DNA of 64,000 nt, taken from Paenibacillaceae bacterium (GTDB lineage: Bacteria > Bacillota > Bacilli > Paenibacillales > NBRC-103111). The stretch is taken from positions 124,001 to 188,000 of the forward strand of contig JAQSYI010000003.1 in assembly GCA_029256185.1 (NCBI GenBank), in the 5' to 3' direction. The position numbers and the translations under genes were made by a program. Shown here piece by piece: positions 26,229-34,628 of this stretch. The notes beneath the pieces were generated by a model. The model was given only the letters and a program-made list of their open reading frames with translations. It did not search any database and had not been told where the DNA came from. Every line of letters starts with the position of its first letter. The first letter of the stretch is position 1.

Positions 26229-27040
26229 ACGGTTATGACCGCCTTGATCAGTTCCTCCGGCGTGGCCGGGCATCCCTGCAGAATAACTCCCTGCCGAAGC
26301 AACGAACGGGCAACCAGCACGGAATAGGGGGGAGCAAGCCCTGCCTCCTCGCAATAACCCGCTTCTCCGGCAAATGCAGGACCATAGAAGAAATCTCTGA
26401 CTCCGCCGCAGTAACTGATTGTTCCCTGGCTCAACGCAATAATCCGGTCCGCATGGACGGTCTCCTCCATGAGTTGGGTAAGCATCACAATAGCCGTCCC
26501 CTGGTGATGCAGATTGCGAAGCACTTGAATCACCCTCTCTCTGGCAAGGGGGTCCAGCATGGAGGTGGCTTCATCCGTCACAAGCACGGCAGGCTCTGCC
26601 GCAATCGCCCCCGCCAGCGCCAACAGCTGCTTCTGTCCTCCGGACAGCTGTTGAACCGGTCTGTGCAGCAAGCCGGATAAGCCTACCCGTTCCAATGCGT
26701 CCCGGCCCTTCTTGCTTATGGTCTCTGCCGGTAGGCCGCGGGCCTCCAGACCGAAGATCAGGTCCTCCCATACGGTATCTCCTACCAGCTGAGCGTCCGG
26801 GTTTTGCATAACCAACTGAATCTGCTCCCGGACGCCCTGCTTGAAACGGCGGATTTCGCCGGAATAGCTTCCCTCCAGTCCGCACAGCAAACGCGCCAGA
26901 ACACTTTTGCCGCAGCCGTTGGCGCCGGCAACCGCCAGCCATTCCCCCGGATGAATCTCCATATCCAGATTGGATAGAACGGGATCAGGCTGGCCCGGCA
27001 AGTAAATACTGACATCCTTCAACTCTACACAAGGCTTCAA
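26225..27040 (-). CDS. ECF transporter ATP-binding protein (EcfA1-like)
   Basis: I chose the TTG at 27040 because GGCGGTGA sits 7 bases upstream; the protein is then 271 residues. It carries Walker A AGANGCGKSV (Ser in place of the usual Thr), VMQNPDAQLVGDTVWEDLIFG (typical of CbiO/EcfA proteins), LSGGQKQLLALAGAI and VLVTDEATSMLD. It likely pairs with the ATPase half of the downstream fusion protein to form the heterodimeric energising unit. The last base pairs overlap the fusion gene start. The divergent bioY and its operator lie just upstream. Confidence 0.93.
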   Translation of the reverse strand: MKPCVELKDVSIYLPGQPDPVLSNLDMEIHPGEWLAVAGANGCGKSVLARLLCGLEGSYSGEIRRFKQGVREQIQLVMQNPDAQLVGDTVWEDLIFGLEARGLPAETISKKGRDALERVGLSGLLHRPVQQLSGGQKQLLALAGAIAAEPAVLVTDEATSMLDPLARERVIQVLRNLHHQGTAIVMLTQLMEETVHADRIIALSQGTISYCGGVRDFFYGPAFAGEAGYCEEAGLAPPYSVLVARSLLRQGVILQGCPATPEELIKAVITV

Positions 27041-27060
27041 AATATATTTCACCGCCGCTC

Positions 27061-27089
27061 TAGTCAAGCTGGAAAAATCATGCTACAAT
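27061..27089 (+). promoter_or_regulatory. Probable bioY promoter
   Basis: An extended -10 TGCTACAAT (TACAAT at 27084-27089) has a weak -35 TAGTCA 17 bases upstream (27061-27066). The predicted start near 27096 lies just before the operator. Confidence 0.5.
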
Positions 27090-27102
27090 GACCAACAGTC
27101 GA

Positions 27103-27136
27103 TTGTTAACCTGAATCAACAAAATTAGGTTAACAA
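27103..27136. promoter_or_regulatory. BirA-type biotin operator
   Basis: TTGTTAACC at 27103-27111 and GGTTAACAA at 27128-27136 form a perfect 9-base inverted repeat with a 16-base spacer, the known form of the BirA site in Bacillus-type bacteria. Holo-BirA (biotinyl-AMP bound) would block bioY transcription when biotin is ample. The left half overlaps TTAACA on the minus strand, which with TAGCAT 18 bases on could be the promoter of the ECF ATPase gene. Confidence 0.85.
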
Positions 27137-27154
27137 ATAAAAGGAGGTTTGGCA

Positions 27155-27757
27155 ATGGTTTTTCGGCCAACAACCAGAGGAATCGTCTTCATGGCTGCAT
27201 TCAGCGCCTTGTTCGCCCTGTCCAGCTATATGAATATTCATCTGGGCTTCTCGCCTGTACCCATTTCATTGGAGAACTTCACCGTCATGCTGGCAGGCGC
27301 GATTCTCGGCCCCGTCTACGGCTTCGGGAGCATTGCCCTGGTGCTGGGACTGGCCGTGCTTGGCCTGCCCATTATGGACGGGCGCGGCGGTCTCGCCCTG
27401 CTCACCGGTCCCACTGGAGGATTTATCTGGATGTTTCCCTTTGCCGCGCTGTTGATCGGGTTGGTCTCCCGCTGCGTCAGAGGAAACCGCAAGTTCTCCC
27501 TTGCCGTTATGTTTCTTGCCATGACATTATTCGGCTCCCTGCTGCTCTATGTAACCGGCATTCCCTGGCTGGCTCATGCGGCCAACCTGTCCTTTCCCAA
27601 AGCCATGAGCATGGGCTGCTATCCCTACTTGCCGGGAGACGCGGTTAAAGCCGCGCTGGCGGCTGTGGTGGCCGTAACCGTGCGCCAGGTATTCCCGATC
27701 CAGCGGATTACAGGAGCCGGCCGCTACAACGGCAAGGAAACCATCGAAACCGTCTAG
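27155..27757 (+). CDS. bioY: Biotin transporter S component BioY
   Basis: The 200-residue integral membrane protein has six predicted helices and matches BioY: FMAAFSALFALSSYMNI, SLENFTVMLAGAILGPVYGFGS, GRGGLALLTGPTGGFIWMFPFAALLIG (the conserved glycine-rich segment) and GCYPYLPGDAVKAALAA near the end. AAGGAGG lies 6 bases before the ATG at 27155. BioY captures biotin, and here the divergent ECF genes probably supply the energy-coupling part. The BirA-type operator between them suggests biotin repression. Confidence 0.95.
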   Translation: MVFRPTTRGIVFMAAFSALFALSSYMNIHLGFSPVPISLENFTVMLAGAILGPVYGFGSIALVLGLAVLGLPIMDGRGGLALLTGPTGGFIWMFPFAALLIGLVSRCVRGNRKFSLAVMFLAMTLFGSLLLYVTGIPWLAHAANLSFPKAMSMGCYPYLPGDAVKAALAAVVAVTVRQVFPIQRITGAGRYNGKETIETV

Positions 27758-27835
27758 CTTTGCAGTTCCCATAGGCGCCTCACCTACATATCATATAGCA
27801 TCTCTTTATATTATTCATGGAGTGAGGTGACGCTT

Positions 27836-28246
27836 ATGTGGGATGAGTGGGAGCGTCTGTTCCGGCAGGTAGCCAAAACCTCCCAGCAGGTCAAGAAGGC
27901 TCTCGATGATTTCCGCGGACCGGAGCCCCAGGTGCGGGTATATGAGCAGGAACGGCAAATCAAGATTGTGATCAATCCCGTTCCCGAGCAAAAGGTTCAC
28001 CGGTGGTCTGTCCGGGTCTCGGATGACAGGTTGTTTGTCCGGGGCCTCTATACAGCGGAGGTTCAAGTGCGCGACGATGAAGGAAACGCCTACTGGGAAT
28101 CCCGTTCGGATGAATTCGTGAAGGCGGTCCGGCTTCCCGCCCCCGTAGAAGCGAAGCCCTCTGCGTTCCGCAAGGAAGGGGATACCTTGATCGTCACATT
28201 CGTAAAAAAGAAAGAGCCGCTCAATGAGGGCTGGTATGACTTGTGA
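27836..28246 (+). CDS. Hsp20/alpha-crystallin-like small protein
   Basis: A 136-residue soluble protein starting MWDEWERLFRQVAKTSQQ, with GAGGTGA 5 bases before the ATG. From about residue 35 the beta-strand-rich region (VRVYEQERQIKIVINPV, RVSDDRLFVRGLYTAEV) and FVKAVRLPAPVEAKPSAFRKEGDTLIVTFVKK resemble the alpha-crystallin domain with its P-x-x-V and A-x-x-x-x-G-x-L-x-V ending. Small Hsp20 proteins in Bacillales act as holding chaperones or in the spore coat (CotM/CotP type). The match is suggestive rather than certain. A terminator follows. Confidence 0.75.
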   Translation: MWDEWERLFRQVAKTSQQVKKALDDFRGPEPQVRVYEQERQIKIVINPVPEQKVHRWSVRVSDDRLFVRGLYTAEVQVRDDEGNAYWESRSDEFVKAVRLPAPVEAKPSAFRKEGDTLIVTFVKKKEPLNEGWYDL

Positions 28247-28250
28247 AAAT

Positions 28251-28299
28251 CCAAAAACCAGCCGCATTCTCTTTTAACGGAGAGCCGGCTGGCTTTTGG
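28251..28299 (+). terminator. Terminator of the Hsp20-like gene
   Basis: CCAAAAACCAGCC pairs with GGCTGGCTTTTGG around a long loop. The A-rich left arm and T-rich right arm would work in both directions. Confidence 0.7.
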
Positions 28300-28384
28300 G
28301 ATTCTGCATGATGAAAACGACATAAGAATGCTGATTATGGGAGACGCAGCTTGTTCCTAAGTAAGTCCAGGCTGGCGCTCTCCA

Positions 28385-29155
28385 TCAAAAACCATAAATA
28401 GTCATGCCTCCATCAACAAATAGGGTTTGTCCGGTTATGTAATTGGCTGCTTCAGAGGAGAGGAAAACCACCGGACCTACCAGATCGCGAAGGTCGCCGA
28501 TCCGTTTCAGCGGAGTACGGGACAGTACTTCGGCAACAAATTCATCATTTTGCAGCAGCTTTTCAGTAAGCGGTGTGCGGAAATACCAGGGTCCGATCGC
28601 ATTGACCAGAATATTGTGCTTGCCCCACTCCAACGCCAGGATCTTGGTCATCTGAATCATGGCAGCTTTGGTGGAGCCGTAAACCACCCCTGTGCGAAGC
28701 GCCATATGGCCTGCGACCGACGCTACATTGATGATTCTGCCGCCTCCGGCTTCCTTCATATGGCGTCCTGCGCATTGGGACATCAGGAACGCCGACTTCA
28801 GATTCGTCTGGACAATGGTATCCCACTCCTCATCTGTTACATCCAGAGCAGGAGTACGGATGTTCATCCCCGCATTGTTCACAAGAATGTCCAATTGCCC
28901 CGCCTGGGACACTACCTCCGCAAGCGCCGCCTCCACCTGGGACCTGTTGGTAACATCGGCTCTGCAAATATAGGCTTTGCGCCCGGTCTCCCGGATTTCA
29001 CCTGCTACCTCCAGCAAATCCCCCTCTGTTCGGGCGACAATCGCCACATCTGCTCCCGCTTCGGCCAGCCCGACGGCAAGCGCACGTCCAATTCCCCGCC
29101 CCGCTCCTGTTACTACCGCTGTCTTGCCTTCCAATTGAAATGATGGCAGCCACAT
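28385..29155 (-). CDS. Short-chain dehydrogenase/reductase
   Basis: A 256-residue SDR enzyme with the coenzyme motif TGAGRGIGRA, NNAGMN, the Ser of IINVASVAGH and the catalytic YGSTK, and the C-terminal FVDGGMTIYGF. The layout is that of the gluconate-5-dehydrogenase/FabG-like classical SDRs that act on sugars, polyols or ketones with NAD(P)H; the substrate cannot be told. GGAGAGGAGACAGG precedes the ATG. It follows the MFS transporter gene by 28 bases, so transporter and enzyme are probably one operon. Confidence 0.9.
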   Translation of the reverse strand: MWLPSFQLEGKTAVVTGAGRGIGRALAVGLAEAGADVAIVARTEGDLLEVAGEIRETGRKAYICRADVTNRSQVEAALAEVVSQAGQLDILVNNAGMNIRTPALDVTDEEWDTIVQTNLKSAFLMSQCAGRHMKEAGGGRIINVASVAGHMALRTGVVYGSTKAAMIQMTKILALEWGKHNILVNAIGPWYFRTPLTEKLLQNDEFVAEVLSRTPLKRIGDLRDLVGPVVFLSSEAANYITGQTLFVDGGMTIYGF

Positions 29156-29183
29156 ATTCCTGTCTCCTCTCCTTTATTTTCCG

Positions 29184-30518
29184 TTAGACTTGAACCGCCT
29201 GCGGTTCTTCAACCTTTCCCTTCAGCATAAAGGCGCTTGCCAATGCCAGAAGGCTTACCAGAAATCCAAACAGGAACAAATGCTGAATTCCGCTATACAA
29301 TGACGCAGCCCGGTTCAGCAGCGTTCCCATAATGGTCACGCCAATTGCCGTGCCGATATTGCGGGAGAACATCTGCAGCGAGGTAGACACTCCCTTCTGC
29401 TTGGGATGCACCAGCTGTTGCGACCCGATAATCGAAACGGTGACGATCAGCCCGAAGGCTACTCCCTGTACAATCAAGGCCAATGTGGTGTACACCATGC
29501 CCCTGCCCTCGCTGAGCAGGGCCAGCATTAGCCCAGAGACGGCCAGCACCGCATTGCCAATGATCAGGAGCCGGCGGTAGCCCCAGCGGATCACCCACTT
29601 GCCCGCGAAGACGGCCACAGCCATCCATCCAAGGGAATGCCCGAAGAAAGGAATGCCGCTCCAGGTAATGGAGTACCCTTCATTCTGCAGAAACAAGGGA
29701 ATATAGCTGGAGGTGCCGAACAAGGCGCAGCAGGCCAGAAAAGAATTGACGATCATCCAGGCAACAGGAGGATTCTTCAAAAGCTCCAGGGGCACCATCG
29801 GCGATTTATGCCGGCTCTCAAACCTGACGAACACGAACACCAGGGCCGCTCCCGCAACGCCATAGAGAAGCCGGTAGCTTTCCACCACGGTGGTGAGAAG
29901 AATCAGGCTGATCCCCGAGGAGAAAAGCACCGCCCCCCAGCCGTCAATCCGGGAGCGCCGCGGCTCGTATTGCTCCTGATAAGGAAGCAGCAGGACAAAA
30001 GACAGAATGCACACCGGTGCATTAATATAGAAGATCCACCGCCATGACAGCTGTTCGACGAACAATCCACCCAACACGGGGGCCAGCACCGCGGACATTC
30101 CCCACATGGCGGAGAAAAACGCCTGTATTTTGCCCCGCTGTTCGATGGAAAACAAGTCTCCGGCGATTATATTGGGAAAGGGCATCATCACACCCGCCCC
30201 CAGCCCTTGAACAGCACGGAAAATGACCAGCTGTATCATGTTTCCCGCAAAGCCGCACAGGAGAGAGCCCAGCATAAAGAAGATAATGCCTCCGGCAAAT
30301 ACATGCTTGCGACCGAACATGTCGGACAAACGGCCGGCAATGGGAGCAGCCACTGTAGAGAAAATCATGTAGGCGGCGAAGGTCCAGGCATACAGCTCCT
30401 TATGCCCCAGCTCAGCCGCCACAACAGGCATTGTGGTATTGATGATTGTGGTATCCATGGAGGATACCAGCATAGCCAGAACGATGCTGGCCATTACAGG
30501 CAACCGGTTTTTTCTCAT
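29184..30518 (-). CDS. MFS transporter (DHA2/EmrB-like)
   Basis: The 444-residue membrane protein has 12-14 predicted helices. The DHA2-type opening SSMDTTIINTTMPVVAAELG and motif A as GRLSDMFGRKHVFAGG are clear, followed by RAVQGLGAGVMMPFPNII (motif C region). Such proteins export drugs or other small molecules with proton exchange. It is a little shorter than EmrB (about 500). The SDR gene follows closely. The gene is divergent from hflK. Confidence 0.9.
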   Translation of the reverse strand: MRKNRLPVMASIVLAMLVSSMDTTIINTTMPVVAAELGHKELYAWTFAAYMIFSTVAAPIAGRLSDMFGRKHVFAGGIIFFMLGSLLCGFAGNMIQLVIFRAVQGLGAGVMMPFPNIIAGDLFSIEQRGKIQAFFSAMWGMSAVLAPVLGGLFVEQLSWRWIFYINAPVCILSFVLLLPYQEQYEPRRSRIDGWGAVLFSSGISLILLTTVVESYRLLYGVAGAALVFVFVRFESRHKSPMVPLELLKNPPVAWMIVNSFLACCALFGTSSYIPLFLQNEGYSITWSGIPFFGHSLGWMAVAVFAGKWVIRWGYRRLLIIGNAVLAVSGLMLALLSEGRGMVYTTLALIVQGVAFGLIVTVSIIGSQQLVHPKQKGVSTSLQMFSRNIGTAIGVTIMGTLLNRAASLYSGIQHLFLFGFLVSLLALASAFMLKGKVEEPQAVQV

Positions 30519-30722
30519 GCTTCCGCTCCATTGTTCCGGGACCTCTGCCCCTTAATATCGCCATAACTTTACCACCGGCCTCTTCCATAAGTCAACGCTT
30601 ATTATGGTGTTGCATCCCGGATGGGCAAACAGGGAATCCTCATTTTAATGAAACCTTTTTACGTTTGCGCACGTAGAAGCAACATCCGCGTTTTTCATAC
30701 ACATAAGGAAGGAAGTGACAGG

Positions 30723-31787
30723 ATGGAAGTTTATCAAGGCGGGAATGACGGCAACACAACTAAGGTCCCCCAGTTTCCCAAGGGACTCGCGAAGAAAATA
30801 ATCGTGGGGGCGATTGTCCTGATTGTGGTGGGGCTGGGTTGGAGCAGCTTCTATACGGTACAGGAAGAGGAGCAAGCGGCTATTATTACCTTCGGCAAAT
30901 ATACCGAAACCCAAGAGCAATCCGGTCTCCACTTCAAATTGCCCTATCCTATCCAGCAGGTGGTTATCGTACCGGCTTCTTTGACCCAAAGAATATATAT
31001 CGGGTACAGAGAGAATAACGGTAAGGTTACTCCTGTGGAAGAAGAAGCCCTGATGATTACGGGCGATGAGAACATTGTCTCCGCCGATGCCGTTGTGGAA
31101 TGGCGGGTGGCTGATCTGCACAAGTACCTCTATAATATTGAAAATCCCGAACACTTCCTCCGCAATTCCGCCATTGCCGCCATTCGTTCGGTGATGGGCG
31201 CCACCAAGCTGGATTATGCCATTACCGAAGGGAAAACGGTGATCCAGACTGATGTCAAGGCAAGGCTGGAAGAACTGCAGGCTCAATACAACACGGGAAT
31301 TCACATCATCGACTTGAAATTCCAGGATATTGAGCCTCCCGAGGGCCAGGTGCAGGACGCCTTCAAGGAAGTTACCAACGCCCGGGAGGAGAAGAACACC
31401 AAGATCAACCAGGCGCAGAAATATGTCAACGAGCGTCTGCCCAAGGCCAGAGGCGAGGCACAAGCGCTGATTGAAAGAGCCGAGGGTGAGAAGCAGTCAC
31501 GGATTCTGAACGCTCAGGGGGATGTATCCAAGTTTAATGCCGTTTATGTGGAATATGCCAAGAGTCCCGTTATCACCAGCAACCGCCTTACTCTGGAAAC
31601 GCTGGAGAAGATCATGCCCAAGGCAAGAGTGGTTCTGACCGACGGCACAGGCAACACGGTTAATTATTTGCCGTTGAATGAGTTTATGAAGCCTTCCGGC
31701 TCCGCTGCATCCGGTTCCGCCGCTACTGGTTCAACAACACCCGCCGCAGGAGGAGCCGCAGCCGGCACAGGAGGTGCAGCCAAATGA
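30723..31787 (+). CDS. hflK: HflK band-7/SPFH membrane protein
   Basis: The 354-residue protein has a single membrane helix (IIVGAIVLIVVGLGWSSF, about residues 25-42) and an SPFH domain (QEEEQAAIITFGKYTETQEQSGLHFKLPYP). A helical region with ARGEAQALIERAEGEK follows, then a Gly/Ala/Ser/Thr-rich tail of about 45 residues. HflK forms a complex with HflC that controls the FtsH protease. AAGGAAGG precedes the ATG at 30723. The last four bases overlap hflC (ATGA). Confidence 0.95.
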   Translation: MEVYQGGNDGNTTKVPQFPKGLAKKIIVGAIVLIVVGLGWSSFYTVQEEEQAAIITFGKYTETQEQSGLHFKLPYPIQQVVIVPASLTQRIYIGYRENNGKVTPVEEEALMITGDENIVSADAVVEWRVADLHKYLYNIENPEHFLRNSAIAAIRSVMGATKLDYAITEGKTVIQTDVKARLEELQAQYNTGIHIIDLKFQDIEPPEGQVQDAFKEVTNAREEKNTKINQAQKYVNERLPKARGEAQALIERAEGEKQSRILNAQGDVSKFNAVYVEYAKSPVITSNRLTLETLEKIMPKARVVLTDGTGNTVNYLPLNEFMKPSGSAASGSAATGSTTPAAGGAAAGTGGAAK

Positions 31788-32650
31788 AGAAATGGATTAC
31801 AACAGGGATTGTAGTCGTACTGCTGATTATTGTGGCCTCCGCCTCGCTGTTTATCGTTAATGAAGGCGAAGTGAAAGTCGTTCTTAAATTCGGTGAAGCC
31901 GTCCGGATTCATGAGGAGCCCGGAATCAAGATTAAGATTCCTTTTATTGAGAATGTCTCCTCCCTGCCCAAATACCAGAAGGTAAGCGACAGCCAGCCTA
32001 CCACTATCATGACGAAGGATAAGAAGCCGATCATTGTGGATAATTACACAGTATGGCGGATTAACAACTCGAGAAACTTCCTTCAGACTCTGAAAACAGT
32101 GAGCGCTGCCGAAAGCCGGATTGGCGATGCCGTCTACAATGCGGTCCGCCGGAAGCTCTCCGAAATTGATTATGGCAACATCATCAGCGAAGACTCCGCC
32201 CGGGGCAATCTGAATGACGACATTACCAAGGAAGTGGCGGATATTGTTACCCGTCAGAATTACGGTATCGAGATTATTGACGTACGGATCAAGCGTACCG
32301 ATCTGCCGGAAGAAAACAAGCAAAGCGTATACAACCGGATGATCTCCGACCGCCAATCCATTGCCGCGGGATATCTGTCCGAAGGCGATGAGGAATCCCG
32401 GAAGATCACCTCCAATGCGGACCGTCAGGCTCAGGAGCTGATGGCCCAGGCGGAGGCCGATTCCAAGAAGATCATTGCCGAAGGCGAGCAGGAAGCCGCG
32501 CGTATCTACAATGAATCGTACAGCAAGGATCCGGAATTCTACAAGCTGTACCGCACACTGGAGAGCTACACCACCACCCTTCAAGGTGAGCCGGTTATTC
32601 TGTTGCCCATCGACTCGCCGTATACGCGGATTCTGCTCGGACAGGAATAA
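31784..32650 (+). CDS. hflC: HflC band-7/SPFH membrane protein
   Basis: A 288-residue partner of HflK with an N-terminal membrane helix (ITTGIVVVLLIIVASASLFIV), the SPFH entry EVKVVLKFGEAVRIHEEPGI, IIDVRIKRTDLPEEN and a helical stretch with GEQEAARIYNESYSKDPEFY, a classic HflC sequence. It overlaps the hflK stop, so the two are translated together. A strong terminator lies 40 bases after the stop. Confidence 0.95.
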   Translation: MKKWITTGIVVVLLIIVASASLFIVNEGEVKVVLKFGEAVRIHEEPGIKIKIPFIENVSSLPKYQKVSDSQPTTIMTKDKKPIIVDNYTVWRINNSRNFLQTLKTVSAAESRIGDAVYNAVRRKLSEIDYGNIISEDSARGNLNDDITKEVADIVTRQNYGIEIIDVRIKRTDLPEENKQSVYNRMISDRQSIAAGYLSEGDEESRKITSNADRQAQELMAQAEADSKKIIAEGEQEAARIYNESYSKDPEFYKLYRTLESYTTTLQGEPVILLPIDSPYTRILLGQE

Positions 32651-32687
32651 GGCGTTTTTGCTTATCGTTAAGCCATCGCTGCAAAAG

Positions 32688-32721
32688 AAACCTTCGGGAA
32701 GTTTGCCCCGAAGGTTTTTTT
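32688..32721 (+). terminator. Terminator of hflK-hflC
   Basis: AAACCTTCGGG and CCCGAAGGTTT form a strong stem followed by a T run. Confidence 0.93.
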
Positions 32722-32744
32722 GTTAACTCATGTTATGTCAAAAT

Positions 32745-33635
32745 TTAGTGGAGACCCGCAGCTTGCTCCTGCTTCAAATGCGCCTTGCGGAACTCGCTCG
32801 GTGTTACTCCCTTCAGCTCGCGGAACAGCCGCGAGAACGTCTTGAAAGAATTGAAGCCCACCTCCACCGAAATATCAAAGTAGGACATATCGGTAGACAG
32901 AATCAGACTGCAGGCATGCCGGATACGGATTTCGTGGAGCAGACGGATAAAATTCTGGCCGGCTTTCTTCTTGATCTCCGAGCTGAGGTAAGGCACGCTA
33001 AGATGATACTCCTCCGCCAAGGCGGACAAGGATATGGGCTGCCGGTAATGGGCATGGATATGCTGGAGCACTTGCCAGACGGCCGTCCCCGGTCCGGCCT
33101 CCGGATAAGAAGCCGCCGCGAGGCCGACACAGCGCAGCCGGTCGAACAGAATCAGCATTTCATTGAGCTTGATCTGCAGCATCTGTTCCCGCCAGACATG
33201 GTTGCTCTCATATTCCTTCAACATATATTCGAAGATGGAGGCGAACAGGGGGCGGTTCTCTTCTGCGAATGTCAGGTAGGACGGCTTGCCCTCATTCAGC
33301 AACAGCCCGCCCAATTGGGCTCCCAGCCCTGAGGCCGGGAACAGGAGCCTCATATCGAACATGCAATTATACAGGCGCAGCGGCTTGCCCGCCGCGGCAG
33401 TAATTTCGTGAACCTGATAAGGCAGCAGAAACGTAAATGTACCCGGAGACATATGATGCCGCTTCCCGTTAATCGTCTCATACCCCTCCCCTTCTATCAC
33501 CATGGAGCACTCCAAAAAATCATGGCGGTGGGCCGGAAAACGATGGGCCACTTCGTTAATGGACAGATAGAAAGGGAATTGCTCCAGGATTTTCGCATAG
33601 TCGGTTAAATGCTTATTCTCCGGATAGATTGTCAT
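32745..33635 (-). CDS. AraC-family transcriptional regulator with cupin sensor domain
   Basis: The 296-residue protein has an N-terminal cupin-like sugar-sensing domain (HRFPAHRHDFLECSMVIEGEG, SPGTFTFLLPYQVHEI) and a C-terminal pair of helix-turn-helix motifs (SLSALAEEYHLSVPYLSSEIKKKAGQ, then FDISVEVGFNSFKTFSRLFRELKGVTPSEFRK). The ATG at 33635 follows GAGGTGGG by 10 bases; an upstream in-frame stretch of 96 codons has no homologous features. It is divergent from the double-MerR gene. Its target is unknown. Confidence 0.92.
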   Translation of the reverse strand: MTIYPENKHLTDYAKILEQFPFYLSINEVAHRFPAHRHDFLECSMVIEGEGYETINGKRHHMSPGTFTFLLPYQVHEITAAAGKPLRLYNCMFDMRLLFPASGLGAQLGGLLLNEGKPSYLTFAEENRPLFASIFEYMLKEYESNHVWREQMLQIKLNEMLILFDRLRCVGLAAASYPEAGPGTAVWQVLQHIHAHYRQPISLSALAEEYHLSVPYLSSEIKKKAGQNFIRLLHEIRIRHACSLILSTDMSYFDISVEVGFNSFKTFSRLFRELKGVTPSEFRKAHLKQEQAAGLH

Positions 33636-33814
33636 CGTTGGGCAGCCCACCTCAAATCGCGTGATATGCTCTATTTTCTCATAACAGGCCAAGTTTTTCA
33701 CCAAGAGTTTCTTGAAGAACCCCTTGAGGCAACAGAAAAGATCAGGGATAATGAAGAAAGAATCGTTCAACAGATGCTGCATATGAACAATGACGGCATT
33801 CGGAGGAGTATGCG

Positions 33815-34552
33815 ATGAATACTTACCATACGGCGCAGATTGCACAGCTGGTCCGGATTCACCCCAATACAGTCCGGCTCTATGAGCAATGGCAGCTGAT
33901 ACCCAAACCTTTAAGACAGGCAAACGGCTACCGAATATTCACGGATGTTCACCTGAACCAGATAAGTTTGGCTCGCCTGGCTCTGCAGGGAGAAATAACC
34001 CAGAACGGACTGCGCAAGGAAGCGGTAACTATCATCAAGACGTCAGCGGCGGGAGATTATCCCCGGGCAATGAGGCTGGCTGAAGGCTATCTGGCTCATA
34101 TTATCCGGGAGCGGCAGTATGCAAAAGAGGCTGCAGAGATGGCGCGGCAGCTTCTCTCCAGTCCGCCGGAAGCAGCAGCAAGCCGCGGCCTGACCCGCAA
34201 GCAAGCCGCAGATACCTTGCAGTTGACTATCGACACCATCCGCAATTGGGAGATGAACGGGCTGCTGACAGTCCGCCGGAAGGAAAACGGCTACCGGCTG
34301 TATAACGAAGCGGATATCCGGACCCTCAAGATCATCCGCTCCCTTCGCCTGGCGAATTACTCCCTGTCCGCTATTCTGCGTATGACAAACGCCCTGTCCG
34401 GCGGTATGGACATCAATGTCAGTGAGATTCTGGATACCCCGCAGGAAACAGAAAGTATCGTATCCGTATGTGACAGGCTGCTTACCTCACTTGCCCAACT
34501 GGAGCAGGATGCCCGGGATATCATCCTTCTCCTGGAGGAAATGAACGTATAA
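33815..34552 (+). CDS. MerR-type regulator with two MerR helix-turn-helix domains
   Basis: This 245-residue protein holds two MerR DNA-binding modules: residues 4-70 (AQIAQLVRIHPNTVRLYEQW...NGYRIF) and 127-195 (LTRKQAADTLQLTIDTIRNWEMNGLL...NGYRLYNEADIRTLKIIRSLRLANYSLSAI), joined by a helical linker. It ends with a coiled-coil-like helix and no obvious effector domain. GGAGGAG precedes the ATG. Ordinary MerR proteins have one module and act as dimers, so this could be a pseudo-dimer able to bind an asymmetric site. An ABC exporter follows 76 bases later and is its likely target. Family details are not known to me. Confidence 0.88.
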   Translation: MNTYHTAQIAQLVRIHPNTVRLYEQWQLIPKPLRQANGYRIFTDVHLNQISLARLALQGEITQNGLRKEAVTIIKTSAAGDYPRAMRLAEGYLAHIIRERQYAKEAAEMARQLLSSPPEAAASRGLTRKQAADTLQLTIDTIRNWEMNGLLTVRRKENGYRLYNEADIRTLKIIRSLRLANYSLSAILRMTNALSGGMDINVSEILDTPQETESIVSVCDRLLTSLAQLEQDARDIILLLEEMNV

Positions 34553-34570
34553 AATGACATACCCTCCACT

Positions 34571-34598
34571 ATAACACCAGACTTCGGTCAGGTGTTAT
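34571..34598 (+). terminator. Hairpin between the double-MerR gene and the ABC genes
   Basis: ATAACACC and GGTGTTAT flank an inner AGAC/GTC stem with a TTCG tetraloop. The following TCTTCATTCT is a weak T-tract, so it may be a partial terminator or attenuator lowering ABC gene expression. Confidence 0.6.
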
Positions 34599-34628
34599 TC
34601 TTCATTCTAGAGCAAAGGAAAGAGGAGG

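Noticed and set aside
33609..33818. A 69-codon plus-strand frame whose stop overlaps the double-MerR start (ATGA)
   Set aside because: It lacks a ribosome site, overlaps the divergent AraC start region and has no recognised homology; the helical composition is mildly interesting but not enough.
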